Origin: Pseudobdellovibrionaceae bacterium
GTDB taxonomy: Bacteria > Bdellovibrionota > Bdellovibrionia > Bdellovibrionales > UBA1609
DNA length: 64,000 nucleotides
Direction: 5' to 3'
Assembly: GCA_947444305.1 (NCBI GenBank)
Contig: CANEZP010000006.1
Span: 62,001 to 126,000, forward strand
Each line of letters starts with the position of its first letter. Position 1 is the first letter of the stretch. A program made the translations under genes and the position numbers. The notes under the pieces were generated by a model. It was given only the letters and a program-made list of their open reading frames with translations. It searched no databases and was not told the origin of the DNA. Positions 32,784 to 42,483 of the stretch are shown here, piece by piece.

Positions 32784-35203
32784 AAACTTACTCCGCCGAC
32801 CAATTGACGAAGGCCGGGCAGCTGAGTCCCGCGTTCGGCCACTACGAACGGCTTTTGCAATTAACGACGATCGAACCGCTGCATGGTCTGCGGCATCGCG
32901 CCTGGTGCGAGTGCGTACTCGCAACGTTCTTCAATACCGCCACGACGAGCGAGATTTGTGCCTACTGGTCCGCACGCGCCGACGTCATCGTCCAGCAAGC
33001 CTGGCGAGAAACGGGACTCCACGATTTCGAAGCGGCCTTGTTCGCGCTGGGCAAACACGGTGCGATGGAACTCAATCTCAGCTCAGATATAGATTTGATG
33101 ATCGTGGCCGAACCGAAGGATGCGCTCGAAGTTGAAAAACGGCTGCGCAAGTTCCAGCACCTGCTTCACTTCCCGACCGACTTTGGTTTTTGTTTTCGCC
33201 TAGATTTTGATTTGCGCCCCGGCGGCAAACTCGGCCCGCTGATCACCTCACCTTCACAATTTCAAGATTATTACTGGAGTCAGGGCGAAACTTGGGAGCG
33301 TTTAGCGCTGGTGCGCATGCGTGCGATCGCGGGAACCGCCAACCTTGAAAAACAGACCGGCGATCTCGCGCGCCGTTTCTCTTTCCGTAAGTTTTTGGAT
33401 TTCACGTTGCTCGACGATCTAAAGGCGATGCGCGCGCAGGTTCACCAAAAAGGATTTTTACGTCAGGATCACGAGCTGCACATCAAACTGGAAGTCGGCG
33501 GGATCCGCGACATCGAACTGTTCGTGCACTCACTATTGGTGATGAACGGCGGCAAGATGCCCGACTTACAAACCCGCTCGACCGGCGAGGCACTGGCGAA
33601 GCTGGGCGCCGCCGGAATCTTGCCCGCGGGCGAAGTTCGGTTGCTCACCGACAGTTACTGGTTTTTTCGTCATTTGGAAAATTCCGTGCAGGCTTTGGAA
33701 GACCGGCAAACCCATGCGTTGACCGATGTGGCATTAGCGAAACTTGATTTGCCCACCCGCCCCGAGATTATCGAGCGCATGAAAGAGGTCGACCGTGTCG
33801 TGTCCTCACTTTTGGGTAAGGTCGACCTCGCGCAGGTCCACCTCCCGCAGGATGAGACCGCGCAAAAAACTTGGCTTACCGGTCTAGGTTTTTCGGACGC
33901 CGTGATTGAACAAGCGTGGGATCAATTGATGAAAGCCACGGCGCTCTCGCACAAGAACGACCGCGATGAGCGCGCGCGCCAGGAGTTCTTGTATACGTTC
34001 GTCACCGCGATCAGCCGTCACAAAGCGCTCGACCGGGATTTAGGCTTAAGAATCACCGTTGATTTCGTGCAAGCCATGCGCGCCAAGGCGACCTTTTTTT
34101 CGATGCTGCTGCGTTCGCCCCGTTTAATCGAAGATCTTTCACGACTGTTTTGCCTATCGCCCTACCTGGGCTCAATCTTAGCATCGCGGCCCGAACTCAT
34201 GGATCATTTTATTCTTCAGGTCGACGAAGCCTGGGCACCCGACATGGAAGCCTTACTCCAACAAATGGCGGAGCGAAAACTCCTTACCGAGTTGTGGTCG
34301 GCGAGTCAGTTTTTGAACGACCGGGACTTGAACGGGTTGTTCGCGCGGGTTACCGCAACCGCCGACGAAATTACGCAGCAGTTGTTGTCACAGCTGAAAC
34401 ACGAATATCCCGATTCGTTGGTTAAGATTATCGCCCTGGGCAAATGGGGCGGCGAAGAGCTGGGCCTGCGTTCGGATTTAGATTTTATATTCGTCACGCC
34501 TTCGCAACCGAAGGATTCCGATTTCAAAGTCGCGCGCCGCTTTATCTCGCGCCTAACGGATCCACTTAAGGGCGGCCAACTCTACGACGTAGATTTACGT
34601 TTGCGCCCGTCGGGCCAGTCGGGATTACTGCTGGTCGCGGAAGACTCCCTGCACGAGTACTGGAAAAACGACGCTAAGGCGTGGGAACGGCAAGCTTACT
34701 CACGCGCCCGCCCGCTGGGTTTTACGCTCGACAAGAGAATCTTAGTTGATCGTGGTCTGTCCGTGGAAGAGCTGGAAGAACTTAAAACAATTCGCGGTAA
34801 GCTACTTAAGTCCGTCACCGCGAGCGAGATCGATATCAAATACGCGCCGGGTGGCTTACTCGACATCGAGTTCGTCGCGCAAACGGCCTTACTCGCGCTT
34901 AAGATTCACGGCGCCGGCACCTCTACCTCGTCGATGATCTCGCATTTGCAGATTCATTCACCCGACTGGAAGAATTCCGCACGGCTCATCGCCATCTACG
35001 ACGAACTTCGAACCTTTGAACAGATGCTGCAGTTGAGTTCAGCCTCAAAAATGGGAACGGCGCGCGAGGGTCAGCCCGATTTCACCAAAGCGTGCGCACT
35101 CAATGGTTTGTCGCCCACCGAAGGCTGGAAAAAGTTAAACTCGCTGATTAGCGAGTCCCGCACTCTCCTCAATCAGTTGGATCCCACCGGGCTGCGGTAC
35201 TGA
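32762..35203 (+). CDS. glnE: Glutamine synthetase adenylyltransferase GlnE
   Basis: Modifies and demodifies glutamine synthetase to control nitrogen assimilation. 813 residues, shorter than the 946 of E. coli. Both nucleotidyltransferase domains are intact: FALGKHGAMELNLSSDIDLM (about 96-112, removal domain) and IALGKWGGEELGLRSDLDF (about 559-575, addition domain). The GTG start at 32762 lies inside the tolB end; the N-terminus is therefore short and an alternative start further inside is possible. No PII or glnA gene is nearby. Confidence 0.9.
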   Translation: MVTLPGLETYSADQLTKAGQLSPAFGHYERLLQLTTIEPLHGLRHRAWCECVLATFFNTATTSEICAYWSARADVIVQQAWRETGLHDFEAALFALGKHGAMELNLSSDIDLMIVAEPKDALEVEKRLRKFQHLLHFPTDFGFCFRLDFDLRPGGKLGPLITSPSQFQDYYWSQGETWERLALVRMRAIAGTANLEKQTGDLARRFSFRKFLDFTLLDDLKAMRAQVHQKGFLRQDHELHIKLEVGGIRDIELFVHSLLVMNGGKMPDLQTRSTGEALAKLGAAGILPAGEVRLLTDSYWFFRHLENSVQALEDRQTHALTDVALAKLDLPTRPEIIERMKEVDRVVSSLLGKVDLAQVHLPQDETAQKTWLTGLGFSDAVIEQAWDQLMKATALSHKNDRDERARQEFLYTFVTAISRHKALDRDLGLRITVDFVQAMRAKATFFSMLLRSPRLIEDLSRLFCLSPYLGSILASRPELMDHFILQVDEAWAPDMEALLQQMAERKLLTELWSASQFLNDRDLNGLFARVTATADEITQQLLSQLKHEYPDSLVKIIALGKWGGEELGLRSDLDFIFVTPSQPKDSDFKVARRFISRLTDPLKGGQLYDVDLRLRPSGQSGLLLVAEDSLHEYWKNDAKAWERQAYSRARPLGFTLDKRILVDRGLSVEELEELKTIRGKLLKSVTASEIDIKYAPGGLLDIEFVAQTALLALKIHGAGTSTSSMISHLQIHSPDWKNSARLIAIYDELRTFEQMLQLSSASKMGTAREGQPDFTKACALNGLSPTEGWKKLNSLISESRTLLNQLDPTGLRY

Positions 35204-35266
35204 GAAAAGAATATATTCGGACCGTTTTTGTATGCACCAGCCGGCCTTTTGCCGCTATCAATCCAG

Positions 35267-36079
35267 ATGCCTAAATTCCTACGTTACCTGCCGCTGCTCA
35301 TACTCGTCGCGCTCGCACCGGCCCTGCGGGCCGATTCATGCCTAGATGACTTAACGAGACCCTCCCTAGTGAGGACGGCGTTGCTCGCGAACGTTTTAGT
35401 TCCCCAGGCCACCAACGGTATTAATCTGATGGTGTTTACCTTAGTGCTTAATCACCCCGAATTAATTCCTGAACTATTCGCAAAAACCACGAAAGCTGAA
35501 ATCGAAACGGCCGAAAGAATGATGAACCGTGCGCACGCCGCTTATCACATTCGGTACCGCTCGGCCGGTCACCCCGACGCGACACCGGAAGCTACGGTGA
35601 AACAAGGACGGCTGGCTGCCCTGATCCGGACGAGCCGAGTTTCCACTTTGCAGTCTTTGCTCTACGTGGCGCACGGGCTCGAACCACAAGGGCGGCGTTG
35701 GCTTACCCGGTCAGCCTACGGAATCAATGAGACCGCGCACGAACACGGCGGCGAGGAAGGCCGAATGATCGCGGCGGCCCTTCAGGCTTTGCTCAAACGC
35801 CACGGGCACGAAGATTCTCAATCATTACTTTTCGCGTACCGAACCGCCCTCGCACGCGTGGTGGAAGGCCAAGATTTTAAAAGTTTTAACAGGCGCTACC
35901 GCGAGGATGTATCATCGACCATTCAGCGGTTCGGCCGGCGCCAACGAGATCAAGCCCGGTGGGAGCATGAGGTCGACACGTTTTTAAAGACGGACCTGCA
36001 AAAAAAAATCGAGGAGCTTTTGCCCCCCGAAAAGCTCGGCGAAATTTATTTTATGTCCGCTTGGAATGCCGGGGATTAG
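35267..36079 (+). CDS. Secreted hypothetical protein (270 aa)
   Basis: The start at 35267 gives a clear signal peptide (MPKFLRYLPLLILVALAPALRA) with cleavage before DSC; an upstream in-frame start lacks it. The mature part is mostly helical and rich in Arg, His and Glu, with one Cys. No catalytic motif or family recognised. Possibly separate from glnE (63-nt gap). Its stop overlaps the convergent 51-residue gene by 4 nt. Confidence 0.68.
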   Translation: MPKFLRYLPLLILVALAPALRADSCLDDLTRPSLVRTALLANVLVPQATNGINLMVFTLVLNHPELIPELFAKTTKAEIETAERMMNRAHAAYHIRYRSAGHPDATPEATVKQGRLAALIRTSRVSTLQSLLYVAHGLEPQGRRWLTRSAYGINETAHEHGGEEGRMIAAALQALLKRHGHEDSQSLLFAYRTALARVVEGQDFKSFNRRYREDVSSTIQRFGRRQRDQARWEHEVDTFLKTDLQKKIEELLPPEKLGEIYFMSAWNAGD

Positions 36080-36231
36080 TGTTCGTACAGGTCTTCGTTT
36101 TCGTTGCGGGCCGATTCTTCCCGGGCCAAGTTCTTGTCTAGTTCGCCCAAGAAATCATCAACGATCACTTCTTCCGCGTAAACGATGCCGGTTTCCTCAT
36201 TGGGTACCAAAACGAGTTTCAATTTGGTCAT
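36076..36231 (-). CDS. Small acidic protein (51 aa)
   Basis: A short gene beginning at ATG 36231 and ending at TAA 36076-36078. A strong ribosome binding site (GGAGCAGGAG) lies 5-15 nt upstream. The product starts MTKLKLVLVPNEETG and ends NEDLYEH; it is rich in Glu and Asp with a beta-like first part and a helical second. It could be a small regulator or protein partner. It is convergent with the secreted protein gene and lies upstream of motB on the same strand side, 135 nt beyond the motB end. Function unknown. Confidence 0.65.
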   Translation of the reverse strand: MTKLKLVLVPNEETGIVYAEEVIVDDFLGELDKNLAREESARNENEDLYEH

Positions 36232-36366
36232 GGGCGCTCCTGCTCCTGGGGATGGACGGCCGTAAAGAACTTTGACGACGAGATCAATTTTACCAATTGA
36301 TCGGGTCCAAATTCCTTTAAGCCCGTATGGGTTTAGTGCGGTAAACCCATTGCGAAACGCGAGCCA

Positions 36367-37110
36367 CTAAAATTCCATGTCGGCGTTGAGGAGAACCAGT
36401 TCGATGCGGGCATTGCCCGGCGCGGTGCCTTCGAAATCGGGCCGGCTGTCGCCCAAGGCCGCGGCCACCATTTGGTTTGAGGGGAACTTTTCTTTAGCGG
36501 CGATGTAGCGCAAAAGATTGACCGCGCGGGCGGAGGAAAAATCCCATGTGGAACGGTATGAACCCTTATCACCGGCGGCGACGTGACCTTCGATCAGAAT
36601 CTTACGCTTAGTCTTAGCGACGAGATCACTCAATTTCCCGATGAAGGCCAGCGCGTCCTCACGAAATTTTTCGGACTTGGGTGAATACATCTCGGACGAC
36701 GGCAATTTGATTCGTACGCCCCACTCGTCGGCCGAAATATCCTGCACGTAACGTTTGCGTTCTTCGGGGGTGAGCTGCGTTTCGATAAACTCTTCCGTCT
36801 TGTCCAGCACGTCGGTTGTTTCGGGCCGGGTATCTTTGTACGTGGGAATGGGCGGTTCAATAACCGCGTTGCCCTTTTCGCCGGTTTGAATTTGCGGGCC
36901 GCTGCCCCCGACGGCGCCGGCTTTGATCAAATATTTTTTGACCGACTCTTGAAGCTCTTTAGCCTTATCCATATCTTTTTGTGACGTGGCGTAAAGAACG
37001 GCGAAGAACGCAAACATCAGTGTGATGAAGTCGGCGTATGAAACCAGCCAACGTTCACTGGATGCGCCTTCGTGATGATCGTTTGAATCGCCCGGACCCG
37101 AAGAACTCAT
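36367..37110 (-). CDS. motB: Flagellar motor stator protein MotB
   Basis: Proton-conducting stator subunit anchored to peptidoglycan. 247 residues. The channel Asp27 is in SYADFITLM within the single membrane helix. The C-terminal OmpA-like domain (ILIEGHVAAGD, FSSARAVNLLRY, NARIELVLL) binds murein. Its start overlaps motA by 4 nt (ATGA). Confidence 0.94.
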   Translation of the reverse strand: MSSSGPGDSNDHHEGASSERWLVSYADFITLMFAFFAVLYATSQKDMDKAKELQESVKKYLIKAGAVGGSGPQIQTGEKGNAVIEPPIPTYKDTRPETTDVLDKTEEFIETQLTPEERKRYVQDISADEWGVRIKLPSSEMYSPKSEKFREDALAFIGKLSDLVAKTKRKILIEGHVAAGDKGSYRSTWDFSSARAVNLLRYIAAKEKFPSNQMVAAALGDSRPDFEGTAPGNARIELVLLNADMEF

Positions 37111-37865
37111 GTGCTCTTCACTTCCAACGTGAAGGCCCGCAACTTTTGTTCAATCAAGTACGGATTCAACCCGGTAATCACGCTAAGCGCACCTTCTAAT
37201 ATCATGTGCTCGGTCTCCGCACGGAAGCGTATGAGCGCACGCAATTTGTTTGAGATGGGGATGAAGATTAAGTTTGCCGAGGCGACGCCGTAAATCGTGG
37301 CGACGAAAGCAACGCCGATCCCCTGACCGAGCATTTCGGTGTCGGCGAGGTGGGCCATGACCGAGATTAAACCTAGAACCGCCCCGATAATCCCGATCGT
37401 GGGCGCGAAACCACCTGCGTCCGACCAAACTTTAGCGGCGGCCATTTTCCTTCGCTCGTTAACGGCGATCTCTTCCTGAAAAATCTTGCGCAAAACTTCG
37501 GGGTCCACGCCGTCGATCACGAAGCGGTAAACGGTACGCATAAAAGGATCGCGGAATTTCGTTAAACGCGATTCAAGCGCCAAAACCGATTCGCGCCGCG
37601 CGAGCGTGGCCGACTGTAAGATTTCGGTGGCGATGGCGTTACGCTCACTCGATTCGTTACCGGCAAAAACTTTTTTCAGATAACCGAAGGCTAAGCGTAA
37701 GTCTTCAACCCGGTGTGAAAGCATGGTAGCGCCGAGTGTTCCGCCGAAGACGATGATCGCCGCGGCAACTTGCAGCAGCGCGAAGATGCTTCCACCCTCG
37801 AGAAGATTGCCGAGCACGACGCAACCGAGGCCGATGATAAGTCCGAGTATCGCGGTCATTTGCAT
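37107..37865 (-). CDS. motA: Flagellar motor stator protein MotA
   Basis: Four-helix inner-membrane stator subunit. 252 residues with helices near the N-terminus (MTAILGLIIGLGCVVLG, VAAAIIVFGGTLGATM) and in the C-terminal half (GGFAPTIGIIGAVLGLISVM, GIGVAFVATIYGVASANLIFIP). The cytoplasmic loop and the conserved Pro-Gly motif (FAPTIGIIG) match MotA. One motAB pair only is in this window; the rest of the flagellar genes must lie elsewhere. Confidence 0.94.
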   Translation of the reverse strand: MQMTAILGLIIGLGCVVLGNLLEGGSIFALLQVAAAIIVFGGTLGATMLSHRVEDLRLAFGYLKKVFAGNESSERNAIATEILQSATLARRESVLALESRLTKFRDPFMRTVYRFVIDGVDPEVLRKIFQEEIAVNERRKMAAAKVWSDAGGFAPTIGIIGAVLGLISVMAHLADTEMLGQGIGVAFVATIYGVASANLIFIPISNKLRALIRFRAETEHMILEGALSVITGLNPYLIEQKLRAFTLEVKST

Positions 37866-37934
37866 TTAATTTCCGATCACACGTAGTTCGTAAAAAGCTT
37901 AGCACCGAACCTTTATTTCAGGTAGTAAAGTCCA

Positions 37935-38918
37935 ATGGCTGTACTTGTAACCGGAGCGACGGGTTTTGTCGGAGCGTGGTTGGTGCGCCGCCTCACCGAA
38001 AAAGGTGAAACGGTTCACGTCCTCCACCGCAAAACATCGAACCTCGAAGATTTAAAAGGTTTAGATTACGTTTCGAAAATCGGCGACGTAACCGACGCTT
38101 CAAGCGTTCAACGTGCTTGCCTAGACGTTGATACAGTTTTTCATCTCGCCGGGGTCGTCGGTTATTCGAAGGCCGCGCGGCCCCAAATGGATCAGGTCAA
38201 TATCGAGGGCACCCGTCACGTCATCGAAGCCTGCCAAGCTGGACGAAAGCCTAAGCTGGTCTACATGAGTTCGGTCGTCGCCGTGGGCGCGAGTTTCGAC
38301 GGCCAACCGCTGAACGAGGAATCGCCTTACAACGTTTCGCGTTTAAACCTCGGTTACTTCGAAACGAAAAAGGCCGCCGAAGATCTCGTGAAAGAGGCCT
38401 GCCGCAACGGCAAAATCGAAGCGGTGATCCTCAACCCTTCAACTATCTACGGCGCGGCCGACGCAAAAAAAGGCAGCCGCAAGACGCAACTAAAAGTCGC
38501 GCAGGGTAAATTCCCGTTCTACACATCCGGTGGGGTAAGCATCGTCTCCGTGCACGATGTGATCGAAGCCATCCTCACCGCGCGCGAACGGGGCCGCAAC
38601 GGCGAACGCTACATCTTAAGCGGCGAAAACTTAACGATCAAAGAGACTTTCAGCCGCATCGCTAGGCTCGGCGGCGCCAAGCCGCCTTCAATATATCTTC
38701 CTAACCTAGCCGTAAAGGCGATTGGAAAAGCGGGCGACATGCTCGAGAATATGGGAAGAAAAGGCCCGCTCAACAGCGAAAACGCTTGGACCGCAATTTT
38801 GTATCATTGGTTCGACAATTCGAAAGCGCGAGCCGAACTCAATTTCAATCCCCGCCCGGCGCAAGAGGCGCTGAAAGAAAGCGTGGATTGGATGAAGCAA
38901 CAAGGACTGCTCGGATGA
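37935..38918 (+). CDS. NAD(P)-dependent sugar epimerase/reductase (SDR)
   Basis: Extended short-chain dehydrogenase of 327 residues. The nucleotide site is VTGATGFVGAWLV (residues 4-16) and the catalytic pair is Tyr/Lys in YFETKKAAE, with the Ser of MSSVVAVG upstream. The overall pattern is close to dihydroflavonol-reductase-like and hopanoid-associated sugar epimerases. Substrate unknown. Overlaps mtgA as ATGA, which suggests a shared role in envelope building. Confidence 0.85.
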   Translation: MAVLVTGATGFVGAWLVRRLTEKGETVHVLHRKTSNLEDLKGLDYVSKIGDVTDASSVQRACLDVDTVFHLAGVVGYSKAARPQMDQVNIEGTRHVIEACQAGRKPKLVYMSSVVAVGASFDGQPLNEESPYNVSRLNLGYFETKKAAEDLVKEACRNGKIEAVILNPSTIYGAADAKKGSRKTQLKVAQGKFPFYTSGGVSIVSVHDVIEAILTARERGRNGERYILSGENLTIKETFSRIARLGGAKPPSIYLPNLAVKAIGKAGDMLENMGRKGPLNSENAWTAILYHWFDNSKARAELNFNPRPAQEALKESVDWMKQQGLLG

Positions 38919-39820
38919 AAAATTTCTTTAAGACGATCGGCAGCTTCGCTATTTTCGGCATCAGCATCTTTATGCTCATCGCGATCGGTTTGATCGCGGT
39001 GTTGATGACCCTGCCCAACGTCGACGTTCTCGAAAAATGTTTCACGACGTCGATGTACGAAGTGAAGCTCTGCCCCGAGAGTCCGCAATACGTAAAACTG
39101 AAATCAATATCCCCGTACATGATCCACGCGCTAATCGCGGCCGAAGACGCCGCCTTTTACCAGCATAAAGGTTTCGACTGGCACGAGATGGAGGCTAGTT
39201 TCGAAACCAACTTAAAGTCCGGTAAGATCGCGCGTGGCGGTTCGACGCTTACGCAACAGTTGGCGAAGAACGCGTTTCTCACTAAAGATAAAAGCTACCT
39301 TCGTAAAATCAAAGAGGCCTACCTCGCGAACGCCATCGAGAACCGCTACAAAAAAGATTTCATCCTCGAAAAATATCTGAACGTGGTTGAATTCGGCCCG
39401 AACATGTACGGCATCAAAGCGGCCTCGCTGCACTACTTTCAGAAGAATCCAAGCGAGCTTCACCCGCTCGAAGCGGCCTACCTCGCTTTCTTATTACCGA
39501 ATCCAAAGCTTTACTCGCAGAGTGCCCGGAAGGGCAGCTTGACGCCGTTCGCGCGCAAACAAGTGGCGGTTATTCTTAAACGTATGGCGTCTTTCAAAAA
39601 ACTTTCGGCGGACGGCTACCAAACGGCGAAAGCGAATCTCGACGGATTTCCATGGCGCGGCTTAAGTTTGTCGTCGTTTGAGGGAACGCCGAGTTACGAT
39701 CTCGACGCACCACAGGTTTCGGCGGGCGACCTCCAGCTAGACGAAGACGCGCTTGAAGAAATCATTGAAGAGAACGACCGCGGTTCAAAGAAAACCGAAC
39801 CCGCGGACCTCGAAGAATAA
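38915..39820 (+). CDS. mtgA: Monofunctional peptidoglycan transglycosylase (GT51)
   Basis: Polymerises lipid II glycan chains on the outer face of the inner membrane. 301 residues with one N-terminal membrane helix. GT51 motifs are in order: AAEDAAFYQHKGFD (catalytic Glu), GGSTLTQQLAKN, RKIKEAYLA, and ILEKYLNVVEFG. No transpeptidase domain follows. The C-terminal tail is acidic (residues about 265-300). Start at 38915 overlaps the SDR stop. Confidence 0.93.
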   Translation: MKNFFKTIGSFAIFGISIFMLIAIGLIAVLMTLPNVDVLEKCFTTSMYEVKLCPESPQYVKLKSISPYMIHALIAAEDAAFYQHKGFDWHEMEASFETNLKSGKIARGGSTLTQQLAKNAFLTKDKSYLRKIKEAYLANAIENRYKKDFILEKYLNVVEFGPNMYGIKAASLHYFQKNPSELHPLEAAYLAFLLPNPKLYSQSARKGSLTPFARKQVAVILKRMASFKKLSADGYQTAKANLDGFPWRGLSLSSFEGTPSYDLDAPQVSAGDLQLDEDALEEIIEENDRGSKKTEPADLEE

Positions 39821-39927
39821 TTTATAAAATTCAGCGCGGGTCAAAAGATTTGCGGTGAAATGTAAACGCCTGTGATATTCCCGCCCCTTCATCAGATTTA
39901 TTTACTTTGATCGACAGGGGTATTCGC

Positions 39928-42483
39928 ATGTTGCGCATCGCACTTCTTCTCGTCCTGCTAAGCTCGTCCATCATCGCCCAATCCGAATGTCTCGAGCGAA
40001 CGTACGGCCAACGCCACTTAAACCGTTACCCAAACCAAGAGCTCCGCTCCATCTTGCTGTCGATCAAAACCACCCTCATCCCGGGCGGCGACAACGATCA
40101 AACGACTTACACCGCGCAGGGCCAGCTCAACGTGATGATGTCGCGCAACAACAAGCTACGTAACGTGAACTTCGATTTTGAATGCCGTTCGGTTCCCGAA
40201 GCTTTCCTTTTCAATCCCTACGAGATGGAAGTCAGCAAGCAAGAAATGGTTTGCCAGGCTAAGGGCAAGGCAGGTTCGTTCACGCTCGAACGGATTAAGA
40301 ATGCCGAATTCGATTACTCTATCAAGCTCGACAACGCGGCCGAACTGCAAGATTCCGCAACGGGCGAAAACATAAAATTCATCAACGGCGATCGCGTGTT
40401 CCGGGTGAAGTTAGACCAAGCTTTAGGCGAAGACACCTGCCAGCCCGTTTTGTTTTTACCGGAAGCAACGACCACCCCGCGCATCTGGAGCGAGGCCCTT
40501 TTGCAGTCCGTGCGTTACGACCTTGCGCGGCCCACCGTTACTTCGCGCAACCTTTACCATCTCTCGGTATTGCTGTGGGACGTTTACGCTTCGTTCGACA
40601 ACCGGCTAAAAAGTTTCGCGCTCGAAAAACGCCCCGCGCTCCCGGCCGGCGCCAACTTGCAGGCCGAGCGCAAGAAAGCGTTGAGCTACGCGGCTTACAC
40701 TTTCATCGTGGACCGCTTCAAGCGAGCCCCCGGCAACGTTAAAGATGCACGGCCTAATAAATACGAAGCGGGCGTCGGTGACGGCGTACCCGACGAGACG
40801 ATCAACATCATGCTTCGCCGCCTCATGTTGCGCATGGGCTACGATCCCGCGGTGACCTTCGTCAGCCGCGGTTTCAACGCGGCCGAGTTCGGCACGCTCG
40901 CCGCCCAGCAACTGATCGCTAAATTCGCCGCCGATGGCTCGCGCGAGAATGAAAATCACGCCGCGCCCAAAAACTTCGTAGCTATGAACCACTTCGGTTA
41001 CCTCGACGTCATGCAATCGGGAGTGAGGACGCCCCCGAAGTCAGACGACGAAAGCGGCCAGACCAAACTCGGCGAGGAATTCGCGGACAAATACGACATC
41101 AATCACTGGCAGCCCATGTACATTCCCGGCTCGCTTGATCAAAACGGGGTCGAGGTCGATAGCCCGCAAGCGCCGATGACCCTTTTCTGGGGAAGCTTGC
41201 CTACCTTCTCGGACCTTTCCTCTTTCAAGTCGAACGATAAGCCCGGAGTCTACTTCGATGACATCGCCGTATTCCCGACTTTCGAAAAAGATCCCGATTC
41301 GTTCATCTTGCAAAATTTGAAAGTGCTCGAGGCTAGCCAAAGCTTAGGCCCGCACGACTTGTTTGAAGCTAAAAAAGATTTCGACGGCGACGGCGTATAT
41401 GATCTCAACCCCGGCGCGCAGAAGATGGACATCTCACCCAAAGCGCTGGGCCACAACACGCTGGGTACGAACGACGGCAAAGGTTACGCGGTTAATCCGA
41501 TCACCTCGCAACCCTACGCACCCTCGTTAGTTAAGCGCGCCGACTACTACCGGTCGTTGGCCGAATTCTGGGCCGACGGTCCCCGCTCCGAAACACCTCC
41601 CGGGCATTGGAATGTGATCGCAAATCTAACCATCGACGACATGGTCAAGAGCGGCATTCCGTTACGCTGGCAAGGACAGGGCGCAGATCTTCCGCGCGAA
41701 CAATTCGAAATGATGCTTTACGTTTCTTTGAACGGCGCGCTTTACGACGCCGGCATCGTCGCGTGGGGTTTAAAGGGTCATTACCAAGGTGGTCGTCCGA
41801 TCACCGTGTTTCGAAAACTTGCGAAGATGGCGGAAGTCGACTCTGAGTTCGGACGCAAGCTCGAGCGCCTTAGCCCGTTTCTAAAAATGGTAACGTACGA
41901 CGAGGTCACGACCACTTACCGCGACGGCGTAGAGAACGAAATTAAAACTCAGAAGACCAAGCTCGCGGCCTACGGATGGCGGGGTCCGGTTCAATTCGGT
42001 GAAATCCCTAATAACCGCAACACCAGTTTCCAAGATCGCGACGAGCCCTCGAAAGCCGAAAACACTTTCTATTCAGAGAACGGCGATTACTCGGCCGGCG
42101 TCGGGTGGATCTTGCTCGAAAACTGGATGCCTTATCAGCAGCAAACTTTCGTGACGCCGCCGTTCCCCGGATTTATTTCGGGTCACAGCACCTTTAGCCG
42201 CGCGGCCGCCGAAGTGATGGCTGCGGTTACGGGCAGTCCGTACTTTCCGAACGGACTCGGTAAATATCCGGCGCCCGCGCTCGTTTTCGAAGGCAAGGCC
42301 GACCCGTTCGACTTTCAGTGGGCGAGTTACTACGATGCCGCCGACGAAAGCGGAATCTCGCGCGTCTACGGGGGCATTCACTCACCGTACGACGACATCC
42401 CCGGCCGCAAAATCGGATCGCAGGTGGGCAAAGCCGCCTTCCGCCGCGCCGATGATTTCTTTAAGGGGACTAATATTTTTTAA
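39928..42483 (+). CDS. Secreted vanadium-haloperoxidase/PAP2-like protein (851 aa)
   Basis: Signal peptide MLRIALLLVLLSSSIIAQS. The N-terminal 150 residues are an unknown beta-rich domain; the rest carries the vanadate/phosphate pocket of the haloperoxidase superfamily: KGHYQGGRP (KX6RP, near 615), FISGHSTFSRA (SGH, near 750) and SRVYGGIHSPYDD (SRX5HX3D, near 810). All pocket residues appear intact. It could be a haloperoxidase or an acid phosphatase; sequence alone cannot decide. The start at 39928 is preferred over 39907 because it gives the cleaner signal peptide. Its stop overlaps the next convergent gene by 14 nt. Confidence 0.85.
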   Translation: MLRIALLLVLLSSSIIAQSECLERTYGQRHLNRYPNQELRSILLSIKTTLIPGGDNDQTTYTAQGQLNVMMSRNNKLRNVNFDFECRSVPEAFLFNPYEMEVSKQEMVCQAKGKAGSFTLERIKNAEFDYSIKLDNAAELQDSATGENIKFINGDRVFRVKLDQALGEDTCQPVLFLPEATTTPRIWSEALLQSVRYDLARPTVTSRNLYHLSVLLWDVYASFDNRLKSFALEKRPALPAGANLQAERKKALSYAAYTFIVDRFKRAPGNVKDARPNKYEAGVGDGVPDETINIMLRRLMLRMGYDPAVTFVSRGFNAAEFGTLAAQQLIAKFAADGSRENENHAAPKNFVAMNHFGYLDVMQSGVRTPPKSDDESGQTKLGEEFADKYDINHWQPMYIPGSLDQNGVEVDSPQAPMTLFWGSLPTFSDLSSFKSNDKPGVYFDDIAVFPTFEKDPDSFILQNLKVLEASQSLGPHDLFEAKKDFDGDGVYDLNPGAQKMDISPKALGHNTLGTNDGKGYAVNPITSQPYAPSLVKRADYYRSLAEFWADGPRSETPPGHWNVIANLTIDDMVKSGIPLRWQGQGADLPREQFEMMLYVSLNGALYDAGIVAWGLKGHYQGGRPITVFRKLAKMAEVDSEFGRKLERLSPFLKMVTYDEVTTTYRDGVENEIKTQKTKLAAYGWRGPVQFGEIPNNRNTSFQDRDEPSKAENTFYSENGDYSAGVGWILLENWMPYQQQTFVTPPFPGFISGHSTFSRAAAEVMAAVTGSPYFPNGLGKYPAPALVFEGKADPFDFQWASYYDAADESGISRVYGGIHSPYDDIPGRKIGSQVGKAAFRRADDFFKGTNIF

